64,000 nt of DNA from Pseudoxanthomonas sp. (GCF_035999195.1 NZ_DASYGY010000009.1:1178001-1242000), one strand, 5' to 3'. Shown: positions 34,995 to 44,208, counted from the stretch's first letter. The notes: generated from the sequence alone by a model not told the origin. Program-made: numbers and translations.

Positions 34995-37247
34995 ATGAAC
35001 CTGCGCCACTCCCCGCTCGCCACTGCCCTGCTGCTGGCCATCGCCACGCCCGCCCTCGCCGCTCCGGCCGGCGAGGCTCCCGCCGGCGGCGCCATGCAGG
35101 CCAAGGAACTGGATACCGTCGAAGTGCATGGCGAACGCGTGCAGAAGGCGAGCTCACCGAAGTACACCGAAGCCCTGGTGGATACACCGCAGACCATCAC
35201 CGTGGTGACCAGCGACGTGATGGCGCAGCAGAACCTGCTGGGCCTGCGCGACGTGCTCAGCACGCTGCCCGGCATCACCTTCGGCGCCGGCGAAGGCGGC
35301 GGCGGCTACGGCGACAGCATCAACCTGCGGGGGTTCAATGCCACCACCGACATCACCGTGGACGGTGTGCGCGACAGCGCGCAGTACACCCGCACGGACA
35401 ACTTCAACCTCGAATCCATCGAATTGATCAATGGCGCGAACTCGGCGATGTCCGGCGCCGGCTCGGTGGGCGGCAACATCAACCTGGTCAGCAAGTCCGC
35501 ACGCGAAGGCGAGTTCAGCACGCTGACGCTGGGCGCCGGCACGGACCGCTTCGGGCGCGTCACGGTGGACAGCAACCACGACTTCGGCAATGGTCAGGCG
35601 TTCCGCGTCAACGCCATGGTCCACCGCAACGACGTGCCCGATCGCGACGTCGAGGAATACAAGCGCTGGGGCATCGCGCCTTCGTTCGCGATCGGTCTCG
35701 GCTCGGATACCCGTTTCACGCTCAGCTACCTGCACCAGCACGACGAGAACATCCCCGAATACGGCCTGCCCTACTTCGCCGCCTACGGTGGCCTGCTACC
35801 CGGGGTGAGTCGCGACGCCTACTTCGGCTACCGCAACATGGATACGCAGGAGATCGATGTCGACGTGCTGACGGGCGTGTTCGAGCACGACATCAGCGAC
35901 ACGACGTCGCTGCGCAGCCTGGCCCGCTACCAGAAGGTGGACCAGTACACGGTGGTCAATCCGACCCAGGGTACCTGGTGCCTCGACAGCGGCATCAATC
36001 CCGCCAACGGCCAGCCCTGTGGCGCGCCGGGCACCTACCAGCCCAGCGGTCCGCGCGGCACGACCCGTGACACGAGCAACGGCCTGGCGCTCAGCCAGAC
36101 CGACCTGACCACGCGATTCAGTACCGGCAGCGTCGAGCATGCGCTGGTCGCCGGCGTCTCCTTCATGCACGAAACGTATGAACTGGACAACGGCAACTCG
36201 CAGCGCAACGCCGACGGAACGTCGCCGGTGTATCCGGTGATGGATATCCACGACCCGGACAATGTTTACCGCGGATCCATCAACTACGTGCGGACGGGTC
36301 GCACGGACGGCACCTTGGACAACCAGGCGCTGTACGTATTCGACACGCTGAAGTTCAACCCACAATGGGAACTGGCGCTGGGCGCGCGCTATGAGCACAA
36401 CGAAGGCGACACCCGTACGTTGACCTACGCCACGCCTGCGGCTGGCGGCGCCATCACCGTCGGCCCCACCTTCCGCAACGAGGACGACCTGTTCTCGTAT
36501 CGCGCCGGCTTGCTGTTCAAGCCGGCGGAGAACGGCAGCATCTACCTGTCCTACGCGAACTCGAAGACGCCGTCCAAGGCCTCGGTCAACGGCGCCTGCA
36601 CCGCGCAGACCTGCGAAGTGGACCCTGAAACCGCGGTCAACATCGAACTCGGCACGAAGTGGAACCTCCTCGACGAACGGCTGGCGGTCACCGCGGCCCT
36701 GTTCCGCAACGAGCGCCAGAATTACAAGGTGGCCGATCCCAACAACCCGGACAACCCGTCGGGCACGCAGCAACTGGATGGCAGGGCACGCGTGGATGGC
36801 GTCGCACTGGGCGTGGCCGGCAACATCACGCGCGACTGGTCGATCTTCGCCAACTACACCTACCTGGACAGCGAAGTCCTGCAGAGCGTGTCGGATCGCG
36901 TACTGGAGGACACAGGCATCGACGCGCAGGCCGGCAATCCGCTGCCCAACACGCCGGAGCACTCGGCCAGCGCCTGGACGACATACACGCTGCAGGGTTG
37001 GACGTTCGGTTACGGCGTCACCTACCAGGGCGACTTCTACACTTCGAGCATCGCCAACGCGCCGCGCGTGAAGAGCTACACCATGCACCGGGCGATGGCG
37101 GGCTACCAGTTCAATGCGCGCTTCGGCTTGCAGTTGAACATCGACAACCTGTTCGACAAGCAGTACTTCACCCGGGTGCGCAACAACGGCTGGGCGACGC
37201 CCGGTGCGGCACGCTCCGCCGTGCTGACGGCCACGTTCAAGTTCTGA
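34995..37247 (+). CDS. TonB-dependent siderophore receptor (Fiu-like)
   Basis: A 750-residue outer-membrane receptor. It has a signal peptide (ATPALA-A), a TonB-box-like ELDTVEVHG, the plug domain (ALVDTPQTITVVTSDV...LPGITFGAGEGG) and a 22-strand-type barrel ending in LTATFKF with terminal phenylalanine. I chose the ATG at 34995 because GAGG lies six bases before it; an ATG at 34989 is too close. With piuC immediately downstream it resembles the PiuA/Fiu catecholate receptors. Iron regulation is inferred from Fur-like site 1. Ligand not proven. Confidence 0.92.
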   Translation: MNLRHSPLATALLLAIATPALAAPAGEAPAGGAMQAKELDTVEVHGERVQKASSPKYTEALVDTPQTITVVTSDVMAQQNLLGLRDVLSTLPGITFGAGEGGGGYGDSINLRGFNATTDITVDGVRDSAQYTRTDNFNLESIELINGANSAMSGAGSVGGNINLVSKSAREGEFSTLTLGAGTDRFGRVTVDSNHDFGNGQAFRVNAMVHRNDVPDRDVEEYKRWGIAPSFAIGLGSDTRFTLSYLHQHDENIPEYGLPYFAAYGGLLPGVSRDAYFGYRNMDTQEIDVDVLTGVFEHDISDTTSLRSLARYQKVDQYTVVNPTQGTWCLDSGINPANGQPCGAPGTYQPSGPRGTTRDTSNGLALSQTDLTTRFSTGSVEHALVAGVSFMHETYELDNGNSQRNADGTSPVYPVMDIHDPDNVYRGSINYVRTGRTDGTLDNQALYVFDTLKFNPQWELALGARYEHNEGDTRTLTYATPAAGGAITVGPTFRNEDDLFSYRAGLLFKPAENGSIYLSYANSKTPSKASVNGACTAQTCEVDPETAVNIELGTKWNLLDERLAVTAALFRNERQNYKVADPNNPDNPSGTQQLDGRARVDGVALGVAGNITRDWSIFANYTYLDSEVLQSVSDRVLEDTGIDAQAGNPLPNTPEHSASAWTTYTLQGWTFGYGVTYQGDFYTSSIANAPRVKSYTMHRAMAGYQFNARFGLQLNIDNLFDKQYFTRVRNNGWATPGAARSAVLTATFKF

Positions 37248-37325
37248 GCCGCGCGATGCCGTAGTTCCCCCGCTGCCCCGCCCGTGCACAATGGGCGGGG
37301 CGCTTCCGTCGCGAGGTCAACCTCC

Positions 37326-38012
37326 ATGCTGCTGGCGATTCCCGATGTCCTCACGCCTGCCCAGGTCGCACAGGCCCGCACGATGCTCGACGCGGCCGAC
37401 TGGGCCGATGGACGCATCACGGCCGGCTACCAGTCGGCCAAGGCCAAGGACAACGCGCAGCTGCCGGAGGATTCGCCCGCCGCGCGCGATGTCGGCGCAC
37501 TGGTGCTGGATGCGCTGTCGCGCAACAGCACCTTCTTCTCGGCCGCGCTGCCCAAGCGCATCTATCCGCCGCTCTTCAACCGCTACAGCGGCGGACAATC
37601 GTTCGGCTACCACGTGGACAACGCCATCCGCTACGACCGCAGCCGCGGCGGCGTGGATCCCGTGCGGACCGACCTGTCGGCGACGCTGTTCCTCACCGCA
37701 CCCGAGGACTACGACGGCGGCGAGCTGATCATCGAAGACACGTTCGGCACCCAGAGCGTGAAGCTGCCTGCCGGGCACATGGTGCTCTACCCGGGCACCA
37801 GCCTGCACCGCGTCACGCCGGTGACGCGTGGCGCGAGGATCGCGTCCTTCTTCTGGATGCAGAGCATGGTGCGCGACGATGGACAGCGTCGCCTGATGTT
37901 CGAGCTGGACGTATCGATCCGGCGCCTGACCGCGGATCTCCCGGACCACCCTGCGCTGGTGCAGCTGACCGGCGTGTACCACAACCTTCTCCGGCAATGG
38001 GCGGAGACCTGA
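37326..38012 (+). CDS. piuC: Fe(II)/2-oxoglutarate PKHD-type hydroxylase PiuC
   Basis: A 228-residue dioxygenase of the PiuC/YbiX family. Iron ligands are His96 and Asp98 (GYHVDNAIR) and His161 (SLHRVTPVTRGAR), with Arg171 for 2-oxoglutarate. PiuC genes regularly accompany PiuA/Fiu receptors, and the substrate is unknown. It starts 78 bases after the receptor stop with no terminator between, so probably one transcript. Start chosen at MLLAIPDVL; family proteins begin similarly. Confidence 0.93.
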   Translation: MLLAIPDVLTPAQVAQARTMLDAADWADGRITAGYQSAKAKDNAQLPEDSPAARDVGALVLDALSRNSTFFSAALPKRIYPPLFNRYSGGQSFGYHVDNAIRYDRSRGGVDPVRTDLSATLFLTAPEDYDGGELIIEDTFGTQSVKLPAGHMVLYPGTSLHRVTPVTRGARIASFFWMQSMVRDDGQRRLMFELDVSIRRLTADLPDHPALVQLTGVYHNLLRQWAET

Positions 38013-38057
38013 GCCGCTGCGAGGGCGGCCAAACAAGACTCAACCTTGTTTGCATTT

Positions 38058-38076
38058 GATAAGTATTCTCATTTAA
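38058..38076 (+). promoter_or_regulatory. Fur-box-like site 2
   Basis: GATAAGTATTCTCATTTAA matches 12 of 19 positions of the Fur consensus. It lies 49 bases before the GTG start of the second leader gene. Confidence 0.65.
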
Positions 38077-38125
38077 GATGACCCCCGTTCGGTGCGCCAT
38101 CCAGGGCGTATCGCCAGGGAACCAC

Positions 38126-38578
38126 GTGATCGACGCCTTGCCAGCCAGCCTCCGCCAGACCTGCGCGCCGCGCGCCAGGGCCGTACGCGGATACCGGATG
38201 GCACTAGTCCTGGCGCTGATGGCGTTCTGCGCCGCGCTTGGATTCTCCAGTACCGGTCCCCGCACCAGCAGCCTGATCGCGACGTCTGTCGAAGCGTCGT
38301 CCTTGGTGGTGAGCGACGCGCGTGATGGCGACCCGCCGCACCAGGCACGTCATCGCGAACTGCATCTGAAAAAGCCCCGCCTCAGCGCGCTGCAGGTCTG
38401 CAGCCGCTCGACCCCGCCGATGTGTCGGCCCCTCGGCTTCCATGCCGACGACATCCACGTCGCCGCGGCCGACGCTGCCGGTGCTCGCCGGTTCGTCCCG
38501 TCGGATCACGCGTACGCCCCGCGCACCGATCCTGCGCTCGATCTGCATCCCGGTCAGGCGCCGCCGCACGCGGCCTGA
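38126..38578 (+). CDS. Leader ORF of receptor 2: small membrane protein, unknown
   Basis: A 150-residue hypothetical protein between Fur-like site 2 and the second receptor, starting at GTG after CAGGGA. An ATG at 38078 abuts the Fur site and is less likely. One hydrophobic helix (MALVLALMAFCAALGF) at about residues 25-40 is followed by a histidine/proline-rich tail (DHAYAPRTDPALDLHPG). GC-rich third codon positions support translation. No domain recognised. Same layout as the leader gene at 34488-34856, though I see little sequence identity. Confidence 0.5.
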   Translation: MIDALPASLRQTCAPRARAVRGYRMALVLALMAFCAALGFSSTGPRTSSLIATSVEASSLVVSDARDGDPPHQARHRELHLKKPRLSALQVCSRSTPPMCRPLGFHADDIHVAAADAAGARRFVPSDHAYAPRTDPALDLHPGQAPPHAA

Positions 38579-38666
38579 CCGCCGCGGCACGCGCGCGGCG
38601 CAGTCCGCTCGGCACTGCACCCGGATCTCCGCCGTCTGCGGTGCGCCCTCCCCCCATCCCCCTCCG

Positions 38667-41027
38667 ATGATCGCCATGAGCCCCTCTTGCAGTTCCCTGC
38701 AGGCGCCGCTGCGCCGCAACCGTCTTGCCCTCGCCCTTCTCGCTCTGGTCTGCGCGCCCACGCTGGCCCAGCCCCTGCCGGATGCCACAGATCTCGACAC
38801 GGTAGTCGTCACCGCCTCCGGCTTCGAGCAGAAGATCACCGATGCGCCCGCCAGCATCAGCGTGGTCACCGCGGAAGAGTTGCGCCAGCGGCCCTACATC
38901 ACGCTCATCGATGCCGTGCGAGACCTTGAAGGCGTGGATGTCGGCGAGACCTCGGACAAGACCGGGCAGAAGACGATCAGCATCCGCGGCATGGGGCCGG
39001 ACTACACGCTGATCCTCATCGACGGCAAGCGCCAGAACAACCACGGCGACATCTATCCGAACTCGTTCGGCGGCAACCAGTTCAACCATATCCCGCCGCT
39101 GGACATGATCCAGCGCATCGAGGTCATCCGCGGCCCCGCGTCCACGCTGTACGGCGCCGATGCGCTGGGCGGCGTGATCAACATCATCACCCGCAAGGTG
39201 TCCGACCGCTGGCGCGGTTCGGCCACGCTGGGCCATGGCGTCCAGGAGAACAGCGATTTCGGCAGCGACAGCACGTTCGACTTCGCGCTGATGGGCCCGC
39301 TGGTGAAGGATCGCCTGGGCCTGGGCGTGCGCGGTTCCTGGTACGAACGCAATGCGTCCACGCCGGAATACGAGGCGATCACCGCGCCGGACGGTACCGT
39401 GTTCGAGCGTGCGCTGGGTTTCGGCGGCGGCGGCAAAACGGTGGACAACACCAACAGGAGTGCGGGCGTCACCCTGAGCTGGACGCCGGCAGACAACCAG
39501 AGCGTGCTCTTCGATTACGACACCTCCGAGCAGGTGTACGACAACACGCCATACATCAACAACCTGGGCACCGAAACCTATCCGCTGGGCACCGTGGATG
39601 GCCTGGCCGGCATTTGGCGCGCGGCGCCGCAGGTCGGTTACGCCGCCGACCAGGAGTTCACGCGCGACCAGTGGTCGGTCACGCACAACGGCCAATGGGC
39701 CTTCGGCGACAGCTTCGTGTCGCTGGCGCACATCGAGACCGGCAACCATGGCCGCACGCTGCCGTTCACCGTCGCCGAGCGCCTGCTGCACCAGCAGATC
39801 TTCCGCGGCACGGGGGCCTACACGGGGTTGAGCGTGGCCGAGCGGCAGGCCACCGCCGTGTCGACCTTCCTGCCGCGTCCCAAGCGCACGATGGAGAGCA
39901 GCCAGTACACGCTGGACGCGAAGCTCGACTTCGCCCTCGGTGAGGCGCACCGCTTCATCGTCGGCGGCCAGGTGATCGACGGCGAACTTGAAGACGGCGT
40001 GTTCGGCATGGAAGGCGGCGGCGATGGCGGCGGTACCGTGCAGGAGCACAGGATGTGGTCGCTGTTCGCCGAAGACAACTGGAAACCGCTGGAGGCGTTG
40101 ACCATCACGCTGGGCCTGCGCCACGACGACCACAACGTGTTCGGCGGCCAGCTCAGCCCCCGCGCGTATGCGGTCTGGGACGTCAGCGAGACATGGACGT
40201 TAAAGGGCGGCGTCAGCACCGGCTTCAAGACGCCCAAGACCACTGACCTGTACGACGGCATCACCGGCTTCGGCGGCCAGGGCACCACGCCCTTCGTCGG
40301 CAATCCGGATCTGCAGCCGGAGACCAGCGTCAACAGCGAGATCGCGCTGTACTGGACCGCGCCGGACGACGCGCACAACGTCAATGTCACGGTGTTCCGC
40401 AACGACTTCGACGACAAGATCGCGCGCGGCGAAACCAGCCTGAGCTGCGAACAGACCGGCGGCGTGCGCCCCTGCGCCAACCTGGGCGACTACGCGCTGC
40501 TGGGGTACACCACGTACGCGCAGAACATCAACATCGACGAAGTCCGCATCCAGGGCGTGGAGATTGCGGGACGCTGGGGCATCACCGACACACTTTCGCT
40601 GCGCGCCAACTACACGTTCACCGACAGCGAGCAGCTGAGCGGCGCGCAGAGGGGCCTGCCACTGACCAACACGGCCCGCCACATGGCTAACGCCAGCCTC
40701 AACTGGCAGGCGACGGACAGCTTCAGCCTGCAGTTGCTGGCGGAAGCCCGCTCCAAGCGCTACCGCGACACGATCAACGGCGTGCGTCGGGACTACAAGG
40801 ACTACACCGTGCTGCACCTGGGCGCGCAGTACCGCTTCAACGAACACGTCTCGGTCTCCGGCCGCATCAACAACCTGCTGGATGAGGATTTCACCTCGTT
40901 CCAGACGGTCTTCGACGATCTCAACGGCGACGGCGCGTACTCGTCGAACGAGGTCTCGTACCTGGACGACTACAACAACAAGGACAAGTCGCGGAACCTG
41001 TGGCTCAGCCTCAACGTCAGCTTCTGA
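38667..41027 (+). CDS. TonB-dependent receptor (FepA/CirA-like)
   Basis: A 786-residue outer-membrane receptor with signal peptide (ending TLAQP), TonB box DTVVVTAS, and the plug (DAPASISVVTAEELRQRPY, IRGMGPDYTLILIDGKRQN, VIRGPASTLYGADALGGVINIITRK), which is closest to the CirA/FepA type. The barrel ends with SLNVSF. ATG at 38667 or 38676 are both usable. Governed by Fur-like site 2 through the leader gene. Different subtype from the first receptor, so a second siderophore or metal complex is likely. Confidence 0.93.
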   Translation: MIAMSPSCSSLQAPLRRNRLALALLALVCAPTLAQPLPDATDLDTVVVTASGFEQKITDAPASISVVTAEELRQRPYITLIDAVRDLEGVDVGETSDKTGQKTISIRGMGPDYTLILIDGKRQNNHGDIYPNSFGGNQFNHIPPLDMIQRIEVIRGPASTLYGADALGGVINIITRKVSDRWRGSATLGHGVQENSDFGSDSTFDFALMGPLVKDRLGLGVRGSWYERNASTPEYEAITAPDGTVFERALGFGGGGKTVDNTNRSAGVTLSWTPADNQSVLFDYDTSEQVYDNTPYINNLGTETYPLGTVDGLAGIWRAAPQVGYAADQEFTRDQWSVTHNGQWAFGDSFVSLAHIETGNHGRTLPFTVAERLLHQQIFRGTGAYTGLSVAERQATAVSTFLPRPKRTMESSQYTLDAKLDFALGEAHRFIVGGQVIDGELEDGVFGMEGGGDGGGTVQEHRMWSLFAEDNWKPLEALTITLGLRHDDHNVFGGQLSPRAYAVWDVSETWTLKGGVSTGFKTPKTTDLYDGITGFGGQGTTPFVGNPDLQPETSVNSEIALYWTAPDDAHNVNVTVFRNDFDDKIARGETSLSCEQTGGVRPCANLGDYALLGYTTYAQNINIDEVRIQGVEIAGRWGITDTLSLRANYTFTDSEQLSGAQRGLPLTNTARHMANASLNWQATDSFSLQLLAEARSKRYRDTINGVRRDYKDYTVLHLGAQYRFNEHVSVSGRINNLLDEDFTSFQTVFDDLNGDGAYSSNEVSYLDDYNNKDKSRNLWLSLNVSF

Positions 41028-41072
41028 GGCCGACGGGCGTTCCCGTCCGGCACCGGCCGGGAACGTCACCTT

Positions 41073-41095
41073 AATTGAGAGCCATTCTCATTTGT
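41073..41095 (+). promoter_or_regulatory. Fur-box-like site 3
   Basis: The palindrome TGAGA-N5-TCTCA in AATTGAGAGCCATTCTCATT shares ATTCTCATT with sites 1 and 2; 10 of 19 consensus positions match. It lies about 40 bases before the PepSY-type gene and would place the whole reductase gene set under iron control. Confidence 0.6.
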
Positions 41096-41135
41096 GATGT
41101 AATGGCGACCCGCTCCACCCGCGTCGAGACTGCCG

Positions 41136-41771
41136 TTGTCCCCTTCCGCCTCCCCTGCCCTCCAGCAACAGCGCCGCGGCTTCTGGCTGCGGACGTTGCA
41201 CCAGTGGCACTGGATCAGTTCTGCCGTCTGCCTGATCGGCATGCTGTTGTTTGCGATCACGGGAATCACGCTGAATCACGCCGCGAAGATCGAAGCCACG
41301 CCCGAGGTCACCAACTTCACGGCGACCGTCCCCGCCTCCGTGCTTGCCACGCTGGGCGACCGGCAGGAAGGCAACGCGCCCCTGCCTCCTGCCGTGGCCG
41401 ACTGGCTGGAGCAGGAACTTCCGGTCCGGATCGGCACGCGTCCGGCGGAATGGTCCGATCTCGAGCTCTACCTCTCGATGCCGGGCCCGGGCAGCGACGC
41501 GTGGCTGAGCATCGATCGCGAAACGGGCGCGGTCGAGTACGAACAAACCCGCCGCGGCTGGATCTCCTACTTCAACGACCTGCACAAGGGCCGCAACGCC
41601 GGACCGGCGTGGGGATGGTTCCTCGACATCTTCGCCGTGGCCTGCCTGGTGTTCTGCATCACCGGTCTGTTCCTGCTCTACCTGCACGGTCGCCAGCGCA
41701 GCATGACCTGGCCGATGGTCGGCCTGGGCCTGCTGGTGCCGCTGCTGATCGCCCTGCTCTTCATCCATTGA
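41136..41771 (+). CDS. PepSY-associated transmembrane protein
   Basis: A 211-residue inner-membrane protein of the PepSY-TM-like group. Helix 1 spans about residues 27-45, preceded by a histidine/tryptophan segment LHQWHW (21-26). A periplasmic PepSY-like region covers about 55-155 (WLSIDRETGAVEYEQ, FNDLHKG), and two helices lie at 158-183 and 190-210. Histidines at 22, 25, 48 and 150 could bind heme or pass electrons. No ATG fits; I use TTG at 41136. It opens the set of five genes ending with the diflavin reductase. Confidence 0.8.
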   Translation: MSPSASPALQQQRRGFWLRTLHQWHWISSAVCLIGMLLFAITGITLNHAAKIEATPEVTNFTATVPASVLATLGDRQEGNAPLPPAVADWLEQELPVRIGTRPAEWSDLELYLSMPGPGSDAWLSIDRETGAVEYEQTRRGWISYFNDLHKGRNAGPAWGWFLDIFAVACLVFCITGLFLLYLHGRQRSMTWPMVGLGLLVPLLIALLFIH

Positions 41772-41798
41772 CCCCTTCCACGAACCACGAGTGACCGC

Positions 41799-42329
41799 AT
41801 GTCGAAGATCGCCGTCCACACCACGCTGACCATCGCGCTCAGCGGCCTGCTGGCCACGCCGGCCTATGCCGCCACGCTGGACGTCAACGTCGAGGTCCCC
41901 AAGCTCAACGTGGCCGAATACCACCGCCCCTACGTCGCGGTGTGGATCGAGGGCGCCGACCAGAAGGTCGCCGCCAACCTTTCGGTCTGGTACCAGCAGA
42001 CCAGCAACTCGGAAGGGCACGGCACCAAGTGGCTGCCCGACCTCCGCCAGTGGTGGCGCAAATCCGGCCGCTCGCTGCAGGTGCCGGTGGACGGCATCAC
42101 CGGACCCACCAAGCCGGTCGGCAAGCATGCGCTGAGCTTCAGCGACAGGCAGCACCTGGCCAAACTCGCTCCCGGCCAGTACACGCTGGTCGTGGAAGCC
42201 GCGCGCGAAGTCGGTGGCCGCGAACTGCTGAAGATCCCCTTTACCTGGCCCGCCAAGGGCGCGCCGCAATCGGCCAAGGCCCAGGGCAGCACCGAGCTCG
42301 GTGCCGTCACGCTGACCGTCAAGCCCTGA
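41799..42329 (+). CDS. DUF2271 periplasmic protein, candidate flavinylated
   Basis: A 176-residue exported protein (signal cut near AYA-A, residue 24) of the DUF2271 family: EYHRPYVAVWIEGADQKVAANLSVWY, WLPDLRQWW, and ARE. Residues 98-104 read DGITGPT, close to the D-x-x-T-G-A-T site where ApbE enzymes attach FMN to threonine; here proline replaces alanine, with Thr104 as candidate attachment. An apbE gene lies two genes downstream. If flavinylated it would be a periplasmic one-electron carrier. The motif match is mine and untested. Confidence 0.85.
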   Translation: MSKIAVHTTLTIALSGLLATPAYAATLDVNVEVPKLNVAEYHRPYVAVWIEGADQKVAANLSVWYQQTSNSEGHGTKWLPDLRQWWRKSGRSLQVPVDGITGPTKPVGKHALSFSDRQHLAKLAPGQYTLVVEAAREVGGRELLKIPFTWPAKGAPQSAKAQGSTELGAVTLTVKP

Positions 42330-42357
42330 TCCTCTTCCCCCTGTACAGGAGATTCCG

Positions 42358-43170
42358 ATGAAGCGTTCCCTCGCCGTAGCCATCGCCCTGGCCTCCGTCA
42401 TCCCTGCCACCGCGCTGGCGCACAAGGCGTGGCTGCAGCCGTCGCAGACCGTCATCGCCGGCACCAATCCGTGGATCACGGTGGACGCCGCCGTGTCCAA
42501 CGACCTGTTCTACTTCAACCACGTGCCGCTGCGCACCGAAGGCCTGGCGATCACCGCGCCGGATGGCAGCACGGTGGAGGCGCAGAACCTGGCCACGGGC
42601 AAGTACCGCACTGTGTTCGATGTCGAACTGAAGCAGCAGGGCACCTACCGCATCGCGACGGTCAACAAGGGCCTGATGGTTCGCTGGGAAGGCGCCGACG
42701 GCAAGCCGGGTGGACTGCGCGGCGCCAAGCCGGACGACCTGGCGACCAAGGTGCCGAAGGATGCGAAGAACCTGCAGGTCTCCGAATCGCTGGGACGCAT
42801 CGAGACGTTCGTGACCAACGGCGCGCCGAACGAGACGGCATTGAAGGCGACCGGCGAAGGTATCGAGCTGATGCCGCTGACGCATCCCAACGATCTGTTC
42901 GCCGGTGAGGCCGCGACCTTCAGGATGCTGGTCGACGGCAAGCCCGCCGCTGGCCTGGAATTCGAGATCACCCGCGGCGGTACGCGCTATCGCAACGCGC
43001 AGGAGGAGATCAAGGTCACCACCGATGCCCAGGGCGAGTTCAGCGTGACCTGGCCGGAAGCCGGCATGTACTGGCTGGAAACCGGCACGCAGGACGACAA
43101 GACGCGCGTGCCGCAGGCCAAGCAACGCCGGCTGAGCTATGTCGCCACGCTGGAAGTGCTGCCGCAGTAA
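42358..43170 (+). CDS. DUF4198 periplasmic protein
   Basis: A 270-residue exported protein (signal peptide to ATALA-H) of the DUF4198 family. The mature N-terminus HKAWLQPS begins with histidine, a feature seen in metal-binding proteins such as NikK-type proteins. Ig-like beta domains follow (DLFYFNHVPLRTEGLAITAPDG, TDAQGEFSVTWPEAGMYWLET). Relatives are linked to nickel, cobalt and iron uptake. Its place between DUF2271 and apbE suggests a periplasmic metal-binding or docking partner for the receptors. Confidence 0.88.
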   Translation: MKRSLAVAIALASVIPATALAHKAWLQPSQTVIAGTNPWITVDAAVSNDLFYFNHVPLRTEGLAITAPDGSTVEAQNLATGKYRTVFDVELKQQGTYRIATVNKGLMVRWEGADGKPGGLRGAKPDDLATKVPKDAKNLQVSESLGRIETFVTNGAPNETALKATGEGIELMPLTHPNDLFAGEAATFRMLVDGKPAAGLEFEITRGGTRYRNAQEEIKVTTDAQGEFSVTWPEAGMYWLETGTQDDKTRVPQAKQRRLSYVATLEVLPQ

Positions 43171-43215
43171 GACCGCATCGTGCCGCCGGCGACGATTCCG
43201 GCGGCGCGCATCGCA

Positions 43216-44208
43216 ATGAACACCTTCATCACCTCGCCCATGGCCCCCGCCGCTCCCGTGCACACGCTGCGCGGAGAGACCATGGGCACCACCTGGTCCG
43301 TGCACTGCGTCAGCGCGACGCGCATCGATCTGTATGCCCTGCATGACGCCGTGCAATCGCGCCTGGACGACGTGGTGGCGCAGATGAGCACGTGGGACGC
43401 GGATGCGGACATCACGCGTTTCAATCAGGTGGCGGCGGGTGAATGGTTTGCGCTGCAGGACGACTTCCTGCACGTGCTGACCGCCGCGCTCGCCATCGCG
43501 GCGGCCAGTGAAGGCGCGTTCGACCCGACCGTGTCGCCGCTGGTGGCAGCGTGGGGATTCGGCGCGCATGCCGGCGCGCGCGGTCGCCCGAGCAACGCGG
43601 ACCTGGTGGCGGCGCGCGCCCGCGTGGGATGGCAACACCTCCGCTTCGATCCTGCCGGCCGTCGCATCAGGCAACCTGGCCGCGTGATGCTCGATCTCTC
43701 CGCCATCGCCAAGGGCTACGGGGTGGATGTCGTCGCAGCGTTGCTGAAGCGGCATGGCATCGACGCCGCGCTGGTGGAGGTCGGCGGCGAACTGTACGGC
43801 TACGGCCGAAAGGCCGACGGACAGCCCTGGCGCGTGCTGGTGGAATCCTCGCCGGACGAGGAAGCCGACAGCGAAGGCCTGGAGCCGCGCGTGCTGGCGC
43901 TGGATGGCGTGGCCGTCGCCACCTCCGGCGACCGCTGGCATGCCTACAATCAGGACGGCCGGCGCTATTCGCACACCCTCGACCCCTGTAGCGGCGAGCC
44001 GGTGACGGACGCCGCGGCTGCCGTCACCGTGGTCGCGGCGGACGCGATGCACGCCGATGCCTGGGCCACGGCGCTGACCGTGATGGGATCGCGCAACGGG
44101 CACGCATTCGCTCTTCGTCACGGATTGGCCGCACGCTTCCTGCAGCGCACGGCGGATGGCCTGGTGGAAACGATGACGCCCGCGTTCGAGCAGCATCTCG
44201 CCGCATGA
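43216..44208 (+). CDS. apbE: FAD:protein FMN transferase
   Basis: ApbE transfers FMN from FAD to a threonine of target proteins. The 330 residues show GETMGTTWSV near the start, VEVGGELYGYG, the ATSGDRWHAYNQDG segment, HTLDPCSGEPV and ADAWATALTVMG, all typical. No signal peptide or lipobox is visible from the ATG at 43216 or from the GTG at 43180, unusual if the target is periplasmic. Its stop overlaps the reductase ATG by four bases. Confidence 0.93.
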   Translation: MNTFITSPMAPAAPVHTLRGETMGTTWSVHCVSATRIDLYALHDAVQSRLDDVVAQMSTWDADADITRFNQVAAGEWFALQDDFLHVLTAALAIAAASEGAFDPTVSPLVAAWGFGAHAGARGRPSNADLVAARARVGWQHLRFDPAGRRIRQPGRVMLDLSAIAKGYGVDVVAALLKRHGIDAALVEVGGELYGYGRKADGQPWRVLVESSPDEEADSEGLEPRVLALDGVAVATSGDRWHAYNQDGRRYSHTLDPCSGEPVTDAAAAVTVVAADAMHADAWATALTVMGSRNGHAFALRHGLAARFLQRTADGLVETMTPAFEQHLAA

